A stretch of 64,000 nt of DNA, taken from contig NZ_JAFFPS010000077.1 in assembly GCF_016919165.1 (NCBI RefSeq), forward strand, positions 1-64,000. Direction: 5' to 3'. Of this stretch, positions 54,345-62,641 are shown one piece after another. A model generated the notes under the pieces. The model was not told the origin of the DNA and ran no database searches. It worked only from the letters and a program-made list of their open reading frames with translations. The translations under genes and the position numbers were made by a program. Position 1 is the stretch's first letter. Each line of letters begins with the position of its first letter. Source of the stretch: Leptospira chreensis (GTDB taxonomy: Bacteria; Spirochaetota; Leptospiria; Leptospirales; Leptospiraceae).

Positions 54345-55016
54345 TCATTCTCCCTTGATGACTTGGTCGAATTTCCCGTTTTTCATTTCATAAACGGTTT
54401 GGGCATCGAAGGCAAGTTTCATATCGTGTGTGACAAGAATAATGGAATGGTTTCGTTTGTTATACTCATTGAGAAGGAGTTGGACCAGATAACTATTTTC
54501 GGGATCTAGGTCTCCGGACGGTTCGTCCGCAAAAAGGATGGCCGGATCGTTGATAAGGGATCTTGCGATAGCGGCCTTTTGGATTTGGCCCCCAGATAAA
54601 GTTCTCGGAAGTGAATTTTGTATGTCACCTAACTTTAAATGTTCGATCAAATAATCGCATTTCCGAATGTAGTCATCATTCGAGAACTTACGAGTGAATA
54701 GGGCCGGAAGAAGGATATTTTCTTTGATGGTCAGGTTTCCCACAAGTTCGGAAAACTGAAATACCAGGCCTAAGTCCCGGGCTCGAATTTCCGCAAGTTC
54801 TTGTTTGGAAATTTGGGAAAGTTTGGTTTGGTCATAAAGGATGTCCCCTTCAGACGGAGAAAGCATTCCTGTGAGCATCGAAAGTAAAGTGGTTTTGCCT
54901 GATCCGGAAGGACCAATGATGGCAACATAGTCCCCTTGGTTCACATCGAAGCTGACCGAACTCACTGCTTCGTCTTTTCCAAATCGTTTGGTGAGGTTGT
55001 GTACTCGGAGTAACAT
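54345..55016 (-). CDS. ABC transporter ATP-binding protein (LolD/MacB class)
   Basis: 223 residues. Walker A GPSGSGKT at 35-42, Q loop in VFQFSEL, signature LSGGQ at 140-144, Walker [13 protein letters not shown] with D165-E166, and H loop VTHD near 200. The SGDLD after Walker B is typical of the LolD/FtsE/MacB subfamily, which drives mechanotransmission across the membrane. Its ATG overlaps the stop of the FtsX-like permease (TAATG), so they form one transporter. Confidence 0.94.
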   Translation of the reverse strand: MLLRVHNLTKRFGKDEAVSSVSFDVNQGDYVAIIGPSGSGKTTLLSMLTGMLSPSEGDILYDQTKLSQISKQELAEIRARDLGLVFQFSELVGNLTIKENILLPALFTRKFSNDDYIRKCDYLIEHLKLGDIQNSLPRTLSGGQIQKAAIARSLINDPAILFADEPSGDLDPENSYLVQLLLNEYNKRNHSIILVTHDMKLAFDAQTVYEMKNGKFDQVIKGE

Positions 55017-55624
55017 TATTTTTGTCTCCGGATTGATTTGTAAGGATCAATGTAAGAACTGATTCCAATGGTGGGAACCGATACCGAAAGTCCGAGGGCA
55101 ATAAAGAGAACCAAACAAGAAAAAATGGATTTGAGTTCTTGGAGAAAACCAAAGTCTGCCGGTGGATTTAGGTTTCCTAAGTTGATAATGATAGCCAGTA
55201 GGAAACTGGGAAGAAATAGGAAAAATAAGGACAAGGAATGTAGCCAAATACAACCGAGTCGGTTTCCCCCAATGGCCATCATCACACCAATGTCACCAAG
55301 CCCGTGTAGGCAATGGAAGAAAAAGAGAGCCATGAGCGCAAAGCTTGTTGAATAAAAAAGAATCTGCGGAGATTGGTCAAAGGAAACGATACTAGTAAGG
55401 GACACTCCCGAATACAAATGGAAGTGAATTCTGATCGCGAGTAAGAAGAATGTAAAAACCAGGGCTCCGACGAGGCCATAGGCCACCGAATAGAGTCGAT
55501 CCCGGAAGAGAAGGCGAAGAGCAAACGAAATGTAGGTGAGTTGTATCACTTCCAGGACAGAATTGACGTAAGACTCTTTTTTACCAACTAAAATAGGAAA
55601 ATAGGAAGTAATCGAATTTGGCAT
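55016..55624 (-). CDS. Minimal FtsX-like ABC permease
   Basis: 202 residues, four hydrophobic helices. [26 protein letters not shown] matches the cytoplasmic loop of FtsX-domain permeases ('reiGilralGasr'), and the C-terminal [10 protein letters not shown] fits the usual final Pro-x-x-x-hydrophobic-Arg. The large periplasmic domain of MacB/LolCE is absent; only short extracellular loops remain. It starts the operon, coupled to the ATPase. The start codon overlaps the divergent TPR gene's start by seven bases. Confidence 0.7.
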   Translation of the reverse strand: MPNSITSYFPILVGKKESYVNSVLEVIQLTYISFALRLLFRDRLYSVAYGLVGALVFTFFLLAIRIHFHLYSGVSLTSIVSFDQSPQILFYSTSFALMALFFFHCLHGLGDIGVMMAIGGNRLGCIWLHSLSLFFLFLPSFLLAIIINLGNLNPPADFGFLQELKSIFSCLVLFIALGLSVSVPTIGISSYIDPYKSIRRQK

Positions 55625-57162
55625 TTTTTATCTTTGTGGGAGCAGCAGTCATTATGCTCGGGTTTCTCTTGACCTTCATTGTCGGGCAGAGACGGGATAG
55701 TTATGCTAAGGCGCTAAGCCTCGCCACTTTAGGGAACTTCCTGGATGCTCGGGCTTTGGTGCGTGAAAAACTCGAAGAAGACCACCAAAACCCCTATGGG
55801 CACTATGTCATGGCCAAGATCTACGCCATGGAGAATGACCCCCTAAACGAAGCCAAACACCTCGAAATCATTAAAAAGAACAATCGGTACACAAAAGAAA
55901 TCGATTCCGTAACGGTTTCGAACCGAATTGCAGATATTTATTATAACAAAGATTTTTTTGAAGAGGCCTTCTTTCACTATTTGGACACCCTCCAGGCGGA
56001 TCGTTCCAATCCGATCGCCTGCCTCCGGTTGGGATTTATGGCCCTCGGACAAAAAGAATTCAAAATTGCCGAACACTTCTTCTCGAGAGTCCCAGAAGAA
56101 AAAATCAACCTCTCTTCTTACTTTATCGCTCGTGGGGTGATCTCCGGTGTGACGGGTGGAGGAAAGGAAAGAGATTATTTTGAAAAGGCATACAAATTAG
56201 AAAAGTCTCCTGTCTCTGGTTTTTTATACGCCCTTTCTCTCTCTCGTGAAAACAAACACAAAGATGCTGTGAAAACCGCTGTGGCTATCAGCGAACAGAT
56301 CGAAGACGAGTTTGTTCGGTTCACTCTCTTTCAGTTTTTAATGACAGAAGCAATCCTCATGCAAAATTTTCCAGAAGCATTGAAGTATGGAAGGTTGTGT
56401 TTGGAGATGGCAAGACTCAACGCATGGCAAAGCGAAATCATTGAATGTAGCATTCACTTTGCAATGATCACCGTGTATATGGGTAGGCTCGATGATGCTT
56501 CTGAATATTTGATTGAAGCGGAAGCAGAGAGACTCGATGATCCTGATGTTGTGGCTCTTGCCAATTTAAAATACCGATTGGAACGCCAAACGGGAACTGT
56601 GGAATCTTTAACCCATGAATATGATCTCACTCGCGAACTAAATTTACTTTCTGTGAATTTATTTCCCAACTCTAGATACTTTGAACTGAGTGGGATGCGT
56701 TCTTCCAAACCATTCAATATCAAAGGTATGGTGGATGATGGGGGAAAAAAACTAACTTCCAAACTGGATATGCTCGGACTCGATAAATTTGAAAAGTTTA
56801 TCAGCCTTCCTGGGACCAATTTCAAAAACCAAGCCACTCGTATGGTGATGAGTATGGGTTACCGGGTGACCAAAGAAATGTCCAATCCAGAAGCCGATGG
56901 TGTGAATTTACTGGCTTCCTCCAAAGAAGATGTCAACAAACGAGCATTATTCCGAGTTCGTAAATGGAAGGATGCCAAAGTCTCCGATGTATTCTTACGA
57001 GAGATGACAAATCAAATGGAAGAGTTAGGTGCGACTAGGGGTTATGTGATTGGTAACTTTGATGTTACCGAAGCGGGAAAAAAAATCATCGCGGCGAGTA
57101 ACGGAGCTTTGGAGATGTACAGTGGGGATTTGTTTGAGGACCTTCTCAACAAAACGATGTGA
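55618..57162 (+). CDS. Membrane-anchored TPR protein with degenerate Mrr-like nuclease domain
   Basis: 514 residues from TTG 55618. One N-terminal transmembrane helix (~3-22) is followed by a long helical TPR-like array (~25-350). The last ~110 residues (from ~402) follow the Mrr_cat pattern: MSMGYRVTKEM, EADGVNLLA (Asp427), ALFRVRKWK, GATRGYVIGNFDVTEAGKKI, GDLFEDLL. Where active Mrr enzymes have Q/E-x-K, this protein has R446-V-R448, so cleavage is doubtful. The downstream lipoprotein gene overlaps its stop (TGATG). Divergent from the ABC operon. Confidence 0.7.
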   Translation: MAFFIFVGAAVIMLGFLLTFIVGQRRDSYAKALSLATLGNFLDARALVREKLEEDHQNPYGHYVMAKIYAMENDPLNEAKHLEIIKKNNRYTKEIDSVTVSNRIADIYYNKDFFEEAFFHYLDTLQADRSNPIACLRLGFMALGQKEFKIAEHFFSRVPEEKINLSSYFIARGVISGVTGGGKERDYFEKAYKLEKSPVSGFLYALSLSRENKHKDAVKTAVAISEQIEDEFVRFTLFQFLMTEAILMQNFPEALKYGRLCLEMARLNAWQSEIIECSIHFAMITVYMGRLDDASEYLIEAEAERLDDPDVVALANLKYRLERQTGTVESLTHEYDLTRELNLLSVNLFPNSRYFELSGMRSSKPFNIKGMVDDGGKKLTSKLDMLGLDKFEKFISLPGTNFKNQATRMVMSMGYRVTKEMSNPEADGVNLLASSKEDVNKRALFRVRKWKDAKVSDVFLREMTNQMEELGATRGYVIGNFDVTEAGKKIIAASNGALEMYSGDLFEDLLNKTM

Positions 57163-57767
57163 TGTACTCTCTTTATAAATTCTTTAGTTTTTTTATAATT
57201 TGTTTTTTATCTGGTTTTAGTTTCGCTTGCCAACTCACGAATGAAAAATCACCATCTGGTGAATCTAACTCTCCTTCTGATGCCAATGTTAAAGATGTTG
57301 GTTGTCCCATTCCTTTGACAAAGGGAGTTGTGTATGGAACTTCTCTTTCTAAATTCGATGAAACCTATCTGCTTGCGGAATTAAAAGTATTACTAGCGGA
57401 TCTTTGCGCGCGTTCCTTTTCTCACCTGCCAAGCCTCATCCATCCGGAAAAGGGTTTGTATGTGGATGCCAAAGGGTATTGGACTTATGCAGAAGTCAAA
57501 AAAGACTTAGGCGATCCCAATGGATACTTCCAAGTTTACTACTTTGATTCTAAGAAATTAGATGAGAAGAAGGGAAGTGTGGGGAACCTAACCGTTCGCG
57601 ATGTTTTCCTTTCAGCAAAACAAGTCTGGGTGGATTTTTATGCGGGCTCGAGTGAAGAAGTGGAAGTGCGGTTTCGTTTTGCAGAAAATCCCAAACTCGA
57701 ACGGTATTTGATCAATCCGAGTTTTATGAAAACAGAGGGGAAATGGTATCTCCTCCGTATGTTTTGA
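57162..57767 (+). CDS. Lipoprotein of unknown function, coupled to TPR-Mrr gene
   Basis: 201 residues from the ATG at 57162, which overlaps the previous stop (TGATG). The signal ends in SFAC (about Cys23). A Ser/Asn/Pro-rich linker is followed by a compact domain with EGKWYLLRMF at the very end, typical of NTF2/DUF-like periplasmic domains. No family recognised. Tight coupling suggests work with the TPR-Mrr protein at the envelope. Convergent with ruvA, one base apart. Confidence 0.72.
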   Translation: MYSLYKFFSFFIICFLSGFSFACQLTNEKSPSGESNSPSDANVKDVGCPIPLTKGVVYGTSLSKFDETYLLAELKVLLADLCARSFSHLPSLIHPEKGLYVDAKGYWTYAEVKKDLGDPNGYFQVYYFDSKKLDEKKGSVGNLTVRDVFLSAKQVWVDFYAGSSEEVEVRFRFAENPKLERYLINPSFMKTEGKWYLLRMF

Positions 57768-57768
57768 C

Positions 57769-58368
57769 CTACCGAGTTCCCGTAATCACTTGTTTGACAA
57801 TTTCGGAAGCCGTGTAATTAGGATTTAGTTTTCTTGCATCTGTCACTTGTTTGGTGGCAGTTTTCTCATCAAAACCGAGTTGGATGAGGGCAAGGGTTGC
57901 CAGGTCACTTTCTCTATCTTCTGAATCTGTTTTTGTCGATTCATCATTCAAAAACATTTCTAATTTTTTTAAGTTTTGTTTGATTTCAAAAAGAATCTTT
58001 TCTGAGGTTTTGCCTTTGACCTTGGGAATTTTTTCCAAAGTTTTTCTATCATCTTCTTTTGCGATTTTATACAAATCATCGGCATGGAAAAAGGATAGGA
58101 TTTTTAGAGCAGTGAGTTCACCAATCCCATGAAGTGATTTGATGAGTTGGAAAAGTTCTCTGTCCTTTCTTGTAGAAAATCCAAAAAGACGTTCCCCTCT
58201 ATCCGTAATGGAATGAAAGATATGTAAGAAGATCTCTGCTTGCATTTTGTCCTTACATTCTAAATGCAAAGGAAAAGGAATATGGACTTCATAACCAACA
58301 CCTGCCACATCCAGAACAAGATGGTCCATTTCCAATTGAATCAATTTTCCGCGTAAACTTGCAATCAT
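57769..58368 (-). CDS. ruvA: Holliday junction branch-migration protein RuvA
   Basis: 199 residues from the ATG at 58368. The N-terminal OB fold is MIASLRGKLIQLEMDHLVLD. Two helix-hairpin-helix motifs (KSLHGIGELTALKIL; KIPKVKGKTSEKILFEIK) contact the junction. A C-terminal domain III (DLATLALIQLGFDEKTATK) binds RuvB. No ruvB or ruvC is nearby. A possible 33-codon gene with a good Shine-Dalgarno ends one base before its ATG. Confidence 0.94.
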   Translation of the reverse strand: MIASLRGKLIQLEMDHLVLDVAGVGYEVHIPFPLHLECKDKMQAEIFLHIFHSITDRGERLFGFSTRKDRELFQLIKSLHGIGELTALKILSFFHADDLYKIAKEDDRKTLEKIPKVKGKTSEKILFEIKQNLKKLEMFLNDESTKTDSEDRESDLATLALIQLGFDEKTATKQVTDARKLNPNYTASEIVKQVITGTR

Positions 58369-58369
58369 C

Positions 58370-58471
58370 CTATTTCGTCCCGCTTCCAAAATCTAGGAAT
58401 CCATCTGGATGGCGAGAACTCTTTTCTTTCCACCATTTCCCGTAAGTAAATCCCCGAAAAGGCTCGGTCAT
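58370..58471 (-). CDS. Possible 33-residue protein directly upstream of ruvA
   Basis: ATG at 58469-58471, TAG at 58370-58372, one base from the ruvA ATG (TAGGATG). The AAGGTGAG before the ATG is a good Shine-Dalgarno at proper distance. The product (MTEPFRGFTYGKWWKEK ...) is aromatic and basic. It could be a short functional protein or a coupling leader for ruvA. Confidence 0.42.
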   Translation of the reverse strand: MTEPFRGFTYGKWWKEKSSRHPDGFLDFGSGTK

Positions 58472-58533
58472 GTTCTCACCTTAAAACAGAAAAGGATGTT
58501 GAGTTTTTTGAATTTACCGAGTAAACAAAAGGA

Positions 58534-60408
58534 GTGAAACGAATTCGAATCTCGAAACACCAAGCCCTGGCTCAGTACCTGACTTTGGCAGATCTCTTTA
58601 AAAGTTTACCTCATACTGTACTTCGCGAAATGAAGGAAAGCACAGTGAGGGAATTTTTAGCCGGGGGAGAGGTGTTATTTGAGGAAAATTCGGATGGGAA
58701 CGATTTGTACATTTTGGCTGCGGGAAAACTGCGATACGAAAAGCGCGCAGCGGACGGATCCATTCGTGACATCGGGGAATTCAAACGACTGGACATTATT
58801 GGAGAACTCAGTTTGTTTACCGGCGAAAAACGTTCCGCTACAGTGAAGGCCATTCGCGATTCCGAACTCATTCGGGTTCCACGAGATTTGGCTTTATCCA
58901 TCCTTCTAAAATACCCCGACAGTCTATTGCAAATTACCAAAATCATCGCTTCCCGGTTGGCTCATGCCAAAACAGAGAGTAAGGGTTTTGTTCCCGTTTC
59001 TCGCACCTTCTCCATCTTAAGTGACATTCCGAAAGATACCTTAGATGAAATCATCCATAAGATCGGTCTTGTTTTACTTAGGTATGGGTCATTTTGTGTT
59101 GTGGATGAAAAGTTCTTTTTAGAACGAACGAGCGATATGCAGGCGTTAGAGGAGTCGGAAAAAGAAACTTGGATCATTCGTTTTTTTTCCCAACTGGAAG
59201 CCGAGTTTGATTTTGTATTTTATCGATTAGAAGATCAGAGCTCCATCACTCCTTGGGTGAAACGAGCCCTTCGCCAATCCGATTCTATTTTATTTATCAA
59301 AGAAGCAAATGCCGATCCGAATTGTATTCCTTTAGAATCTCTTTTGGATCCCAAACAATTTAAGGACAGACCACAAGTTTTAGTCCTTGTCCAACCGGAT
59401 CCAGTGACTGTGGTTCCCGGTACCATTCGCCATTTACAAAAAAGAAAGTATCGTCGTCACTTTCATGTACATGCCGATAGGCTTGATACTTGGGAACGAT
59501 TGGGGCGTGGGTTATTGGGGAAGTCGATTGGGCTTTCTCTCGGTGGGGGTGGTGCGAAAGGTTTTGCTCATTTGGGGGTTCTCTCTGCCTTAGAAGAAAA
59601 CCAAATTCCTATTGATATGGTATCGGGTACAAGTGCTGGTTCTATCTTTGCAGCTCTCATTGCTAAGGGAGAAACGAGTGCCAGTAGTAAAGAAAAAGCA
59701 AAAGCATTCTGGGTCTCCAAAGACTTGTTAAACGAATATACGGTTCCTATCCTTTCTCTCACTACCGGTAAAAAATACACAGAGGCCATCCGTCAATTTT
59801 TTGGTTCCATCCAAATCGAAGATTTATGGATTCCTTATTATGCCATCTCTACCGATCTCTCTCATTCCGAAATTCATGTTCATGATCGAGGGGATTTATG
59901 GAAAGCAATCCGAGCGAGTACCTCCATTCCGGGCGTTGTTCCACCTTTCATTGATGATGGAGTGGTTTATGTGGATGGAGGAGTTTTGGATAATGTGCCT
60001 GGGATTACTTTAAAAGAAAGAGGTGTGGGAAAAGTCATCTCAGTGGATGTATTTGGCGATATTTATCCTGACCAAGATAAGGAGCTTTGTGCTTACTTTG
60101 ATAAAACAAATCCCGGGGTGATGACAAACCCTCTCACACAAATCACAAACCTAATCAATTTTAATGAAATCCTTAGACCCAAGTTTCCGCCGATTGGCGA
60201 TATCATCATTCGTTCCATCCTTGCCTCAAGCAGGGACCGGATCCGCCAAACAGAAAAGATATCAGATTTGTTTTTACAAATTCCTACCAATAACTTTGGG
60301 CTTTTGGATTGGTTTGCTTATGAACGTCTGATTGAACTGGGTTATGTTTCTTCGATCGATAAAATCAATCGTAGCCGAGAGAAATTTCTAAATCCTACTT
60401 TACATTAG
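58534..60408 (+). CDS. Patatin-like phospholipase with cyclic-nucleotide-binding domain
   Basis: 624 residues from GTG 58534. Residues ~15-130 form a cNMP-binding fold (GGEVLFEENSDGNDLYILAAG ... DIIGELSLFTGEKRSATVKA). A ~190-residue linker follows, then the patatin domain with oxyanion SLGGGGAKGFAHLG, nucleophile Ser367 in GTSAGS and Asp481 in YVDGGVLDN. The layout matches bacterial NTE/YlbK-type lysophospholipases. It would hydrolyse membrane lipids, perhaps under cyclic nucleotide control. The GGAG at 58531 is too close to the GTG, so the start is uncertain. Confidence 0.93.
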   Translation: MKRIRISKHQALAQYLTLADLFKSLPHTVLREMKESTVREFLAGGEVLFEENSDGNDLYILAAGKLRYEKRAADGSIRDIGEFKRLDIIGELSLFTGEKRSATVKAIRDSELIRVPRDLALSILLKYPDSLLQITKIIASRLAHAKTESKGFVPVSRTFSILSDIPKDTLDEIIHKIGLVLLRYGSFCVVDEKFFLERTSDMQALEESEKETWIIRFFSQLEAEFDFVFYRLEDQSSITPWVKRALRQSDSILFIKEANADPNCIPLESLLDPKQFKDRPQVLVLVQPDPVTVVPGTIRHLQKRKYRRHFHVHADRLDTWERLGRGLLGKSIGLSLGGGGAKGFAHLGVLSALEENQIPIDMVSGTSAGSIFAALIAKGETSASSKEKAKAFWVSKDLLNEYTVPILSLTTGKKYTEAIRQFFGSIQIEDLWIPYYAISTDLSHSEIHVHDRGDLWKAIRASTSIPGVVPPFIDDGVVYVDGGVLDNVPGITLKERGVGKVISVDVFGDIYPDQDKELCAYFDKTNPGVMTNPLTQITNLINFNEILRPKFPPIGDIIIRSILASSRDRIRQTEKISDLFLQIPTNNFGLLDWFAYERLIELGYVSSIDKINRSREKFLNPTLH

Positions 60409-60432
60409 AAATAATAGACTATCATACAAACT

Positions 60433-61680
60433 ATGTTTGTATTTCACATGGTTCGTCTGCCTTTGTTTGGTTTTTTTCTCTTTTTGGTTGTAGTAAGTTC
60501 CCTCACTGCACAAAACTTAGATTCGTTAGTTGCCTCCGTTTATAACAAACAAGAAACTCTTCTCATCCGTAATGAAATCCGAAAACGTTTGGGTGATCGG
60601 GCCAATGAAACGGCAGTCAAAGAAATTGTGCAATCTCTCCGTGTATGGGCCGCTTTTGAATCCATGCCGGCAACTGAGTTCGCAGAAGACGTCGAAAGGT
60701 TTGTCATTTTGCATGACTACGGACTCACTTGGCAAGAAACAGAAGAACTCATTCCTTATTTTATCACAGCCAAACCGAACAAAAAAGACATCCCGTATTT
60801 AGGAAAATTCTTTAAGGAAATGTCTCTTTCCAAAATCCCAGAGGAAACCGTTTTGGATCTCTTACGAATCTCTAAATCCAAACAGTGGAGTGGGGCTTCC
60901 GTTCTTGTAGCAGGAAGGCTTCTTGTTTTATCTAGAAAAAAAGAAGAAAATCAAAATGCCACTCTCGGAAGGTTGGAGTCTCTTCTTCCTAAACAAATCC
61001 AAACTCTAAGTGATGAGAAAAAAAATAAATTTCTAAATGATTGGTATCTAACTGAAGGCAAAAAGATCGATGCGAAGGATTGGGAGACGATAAAAACCGA
61101 TACCATCCAAATCCTTTCTCTTAATTCTTCGAAAGAGAATTTCCAAAAATCAGAAAGACGCACCGAGATTGTTTGGAATGAACAGGGTGAGTGGGTGACA
61201 AAAGAACGTCCGAAACTGGATCCGAACCTTATTTTTTTACAGGAACAAAATTCCCATCCTCCAACCGCTACTGGAGAAAAAGACAAACGTAAGCTAGTGG
61301 ATCCAGTGGGCCGTCCTTGGATTGGAACTCCCTATCTTTATGGTGGGTATTCTCGGCGCGGAGTGGATTGTTCGGGCTTAACCAAATCCATCCTTACAGA
61401 TTCTAAAATTGGAATGAACGAAAAAACGATTCCTAGATCTGCCAGAGACCAAGCACAAATTGGGAAGTCCGTCACCAGGGAAAAACAACAAATCGGGAAT
61501 TTAGTATTTTTCTCGGCATCACCAAATACAAGTAAGATCACTCATGTGGGGATGGTTTTGGAGAATGGAAATTTTATCCATGCTTCTACAAGCCGTGGGG
61601 TTGTGATTCAGTCCTTAAATGAAAAGTGGTGGAAGGAAAGATATGTAACGGGTCGAGATATTTTTTCGGGAGGGAAATAG
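60433..61680 (+). CDS. NlpC/P60-family cell-wall peptidase
   Basis: 415 residues with a signal peptide (cleavage near SSLTAQ). A helical ~250-residue N-terminal region is followed by the NlpC/P60 domain: Cys313 in RRGVDCSGLTKS, His371 in THVGMV, His383 in FIHAS. It cleaves peptidoglycan stem peptides in the periplasm. Located between two patatin genes (24 and 1 bp away), which suggests linked lipid and wall turnover. Confidence 0.92.
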   Translation: MFVFHMVRLPLFGFFLFLVVVSSLTAQNLDSLVASVYNKQETLLIRNEIRKRLGDRANETAVKEIVQSLRVWAAFESMPATEFAEDVERFVILHDYGLTWQETEELIPYFITAKPNKKDIPYLGKFFKEMSLSKIPEETVLDLLRISKSKQWSGASVLVAGRLLVLSRKKEENQNATLGRLESLLPKQIQTLSDEKKNKFLNDWYLTEGKKIDAKDWETIKTDTIQILSLNSSKENFQKSERRTEIVWNEQGEWVTKERPKLDPNLIFLQEQNSHPPTATGEKDKRKLVDPVGRPWIGTPYLYGGYSRRGVDCSGLTKSILTDSKIGMNEKTIPRSARDQAQIGKSVTREKQQIGNLVFFSASPNTSKITHVGMVLENGNFIHASTSRGVVIQSLNEKWWKERYVTGRDIFSGGK

Positions 61681-61681
61681 G

Positions 61682-62578
61682 ATGGGAAAAAAAAGAGCCC
61701 TAGTTTTATCCGGGGGTGGAGCTCGGGGTGCCTACCAAGCGGGTGTTTTGCGGTATTTAGAAGAGATCCATTGGAAACCAGACATCATTTGTGGGACATC
61801 CGTTGGTGCCATCAATGCCTGTGCGATTGGTTCGGGAATGAATTCCAGTCGGTTGTCCGAGTTATGGTTACGTCTAAACCAAAAAAACATTATGCGTTAT
61901 TCGATTTGGAATATGTTAAAAGGACTCTTTCGAAGAAAATACTATCCCCTTGTGGAAACCTATCCTTTAAAAAAATTCATCCATGAAAACCTAGACTTTA
62001 CTACCTTAAACGAATCCAAAACCAAAGTGATTATTTCTGCTGTGAATATTCTCACTTCGGAACTGAAGTTCTTTGATAATCCTAATCTTCGGATTGAACA
62101 TATCCTTGCCTCCTCTGCCATTCCCATGGTCTTTCCTTGGCAGATCATTGATGGAGAACCGTATTGGGATGGAGGGGTCATGGCAAACACACCCATCCTT
62201 CCGGCACTCACACATGAAGCTTCCGAGATTGTTGTGGTTCTACTTTCGCCTGTGGGGGGAGTGCCTATGATGGAAGCACCAGAAACCAAAGATGAAGCTT
62301 TAGAAAGATTGTTTGAATTATATCTTCTTGGTTCTTACAGAAGTGTGGAACAAGGATTGGAATATAGAAAAACAGTGATGAAAGGTCTCACTCCGGTTGA
62401 GAATTTTTTACTCGGGCTTCGCACCCAATTCAAAAATGCAAAAATCTCTGTCATTGCACCCAAACGAATGTTAGGTCTCGGTAGTATTTTGAATTTTAAA
62501 AAGGAACAGGCGGAACTTCTTTTACAACATGGATACGAAGATGCGAAGGAATTCTTTACCACAAATCCCAATTCTTAA
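61682..62578 (+). CDS. Patatin-like phospholipase (RssA/YchK type)
   Basis: 298 residues. Oxyanion LVLSGGGARGAYQAGVL, Ser40 in CGTSVGA and Asp163 in YWDGGVMANTP complete the catalytic dyad. No regulatory domain. It is a soluble acyl hydrolase. It starts one base after the NlpC/P60 stop, so it is in the same operon. The last codons form half of a strong hairpin. Confidence 0.93.
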   Translation: MGKKRALVLSGGGARGAYQAGVLRYLEEIHWKPDIICGTSVGAINACAIGSGMNSSRLSELWLRLNQKNIMRYSIWNMLKGLFRRKYYPLVETYPLKKFIHENLDFTTLNESKTKVIISAVNILTSELKFFDNPNLRIEHILASSAIPMVFPWQIIDGEPYWDGGVMANTPILPALTHEASEIVVVLLSPVGGVPMMEAPETKDEALERLFELYLLGSYRSVEQGLEYRKTVMKGLTPVENFLLGLRTQFKNAKISVIAPKRMLGLGSILNFKKEQAELLLQHGYEDAKEFFTTNPNS

Positions 62579-62601
62579 TAAAATTAAAGAATTGGGATTT
62601 T
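62563..62601. terminator. Long perfect hairpin at end of patatin operon
   Basis: AAATCCCAATTCTT (62563-62576) pairs perfectly with AAGAATTGGGATTT (62587-62600), loop of ten bases. The stop TAA is at the base of the loop. Probable terminator for both convergent genes, although the T run is short. Confidence 0.65.
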
Positions 62602-62641
62602 AGCCTAAATCCAAAACTCCTTCCAATGATTCTTTCTCTGG

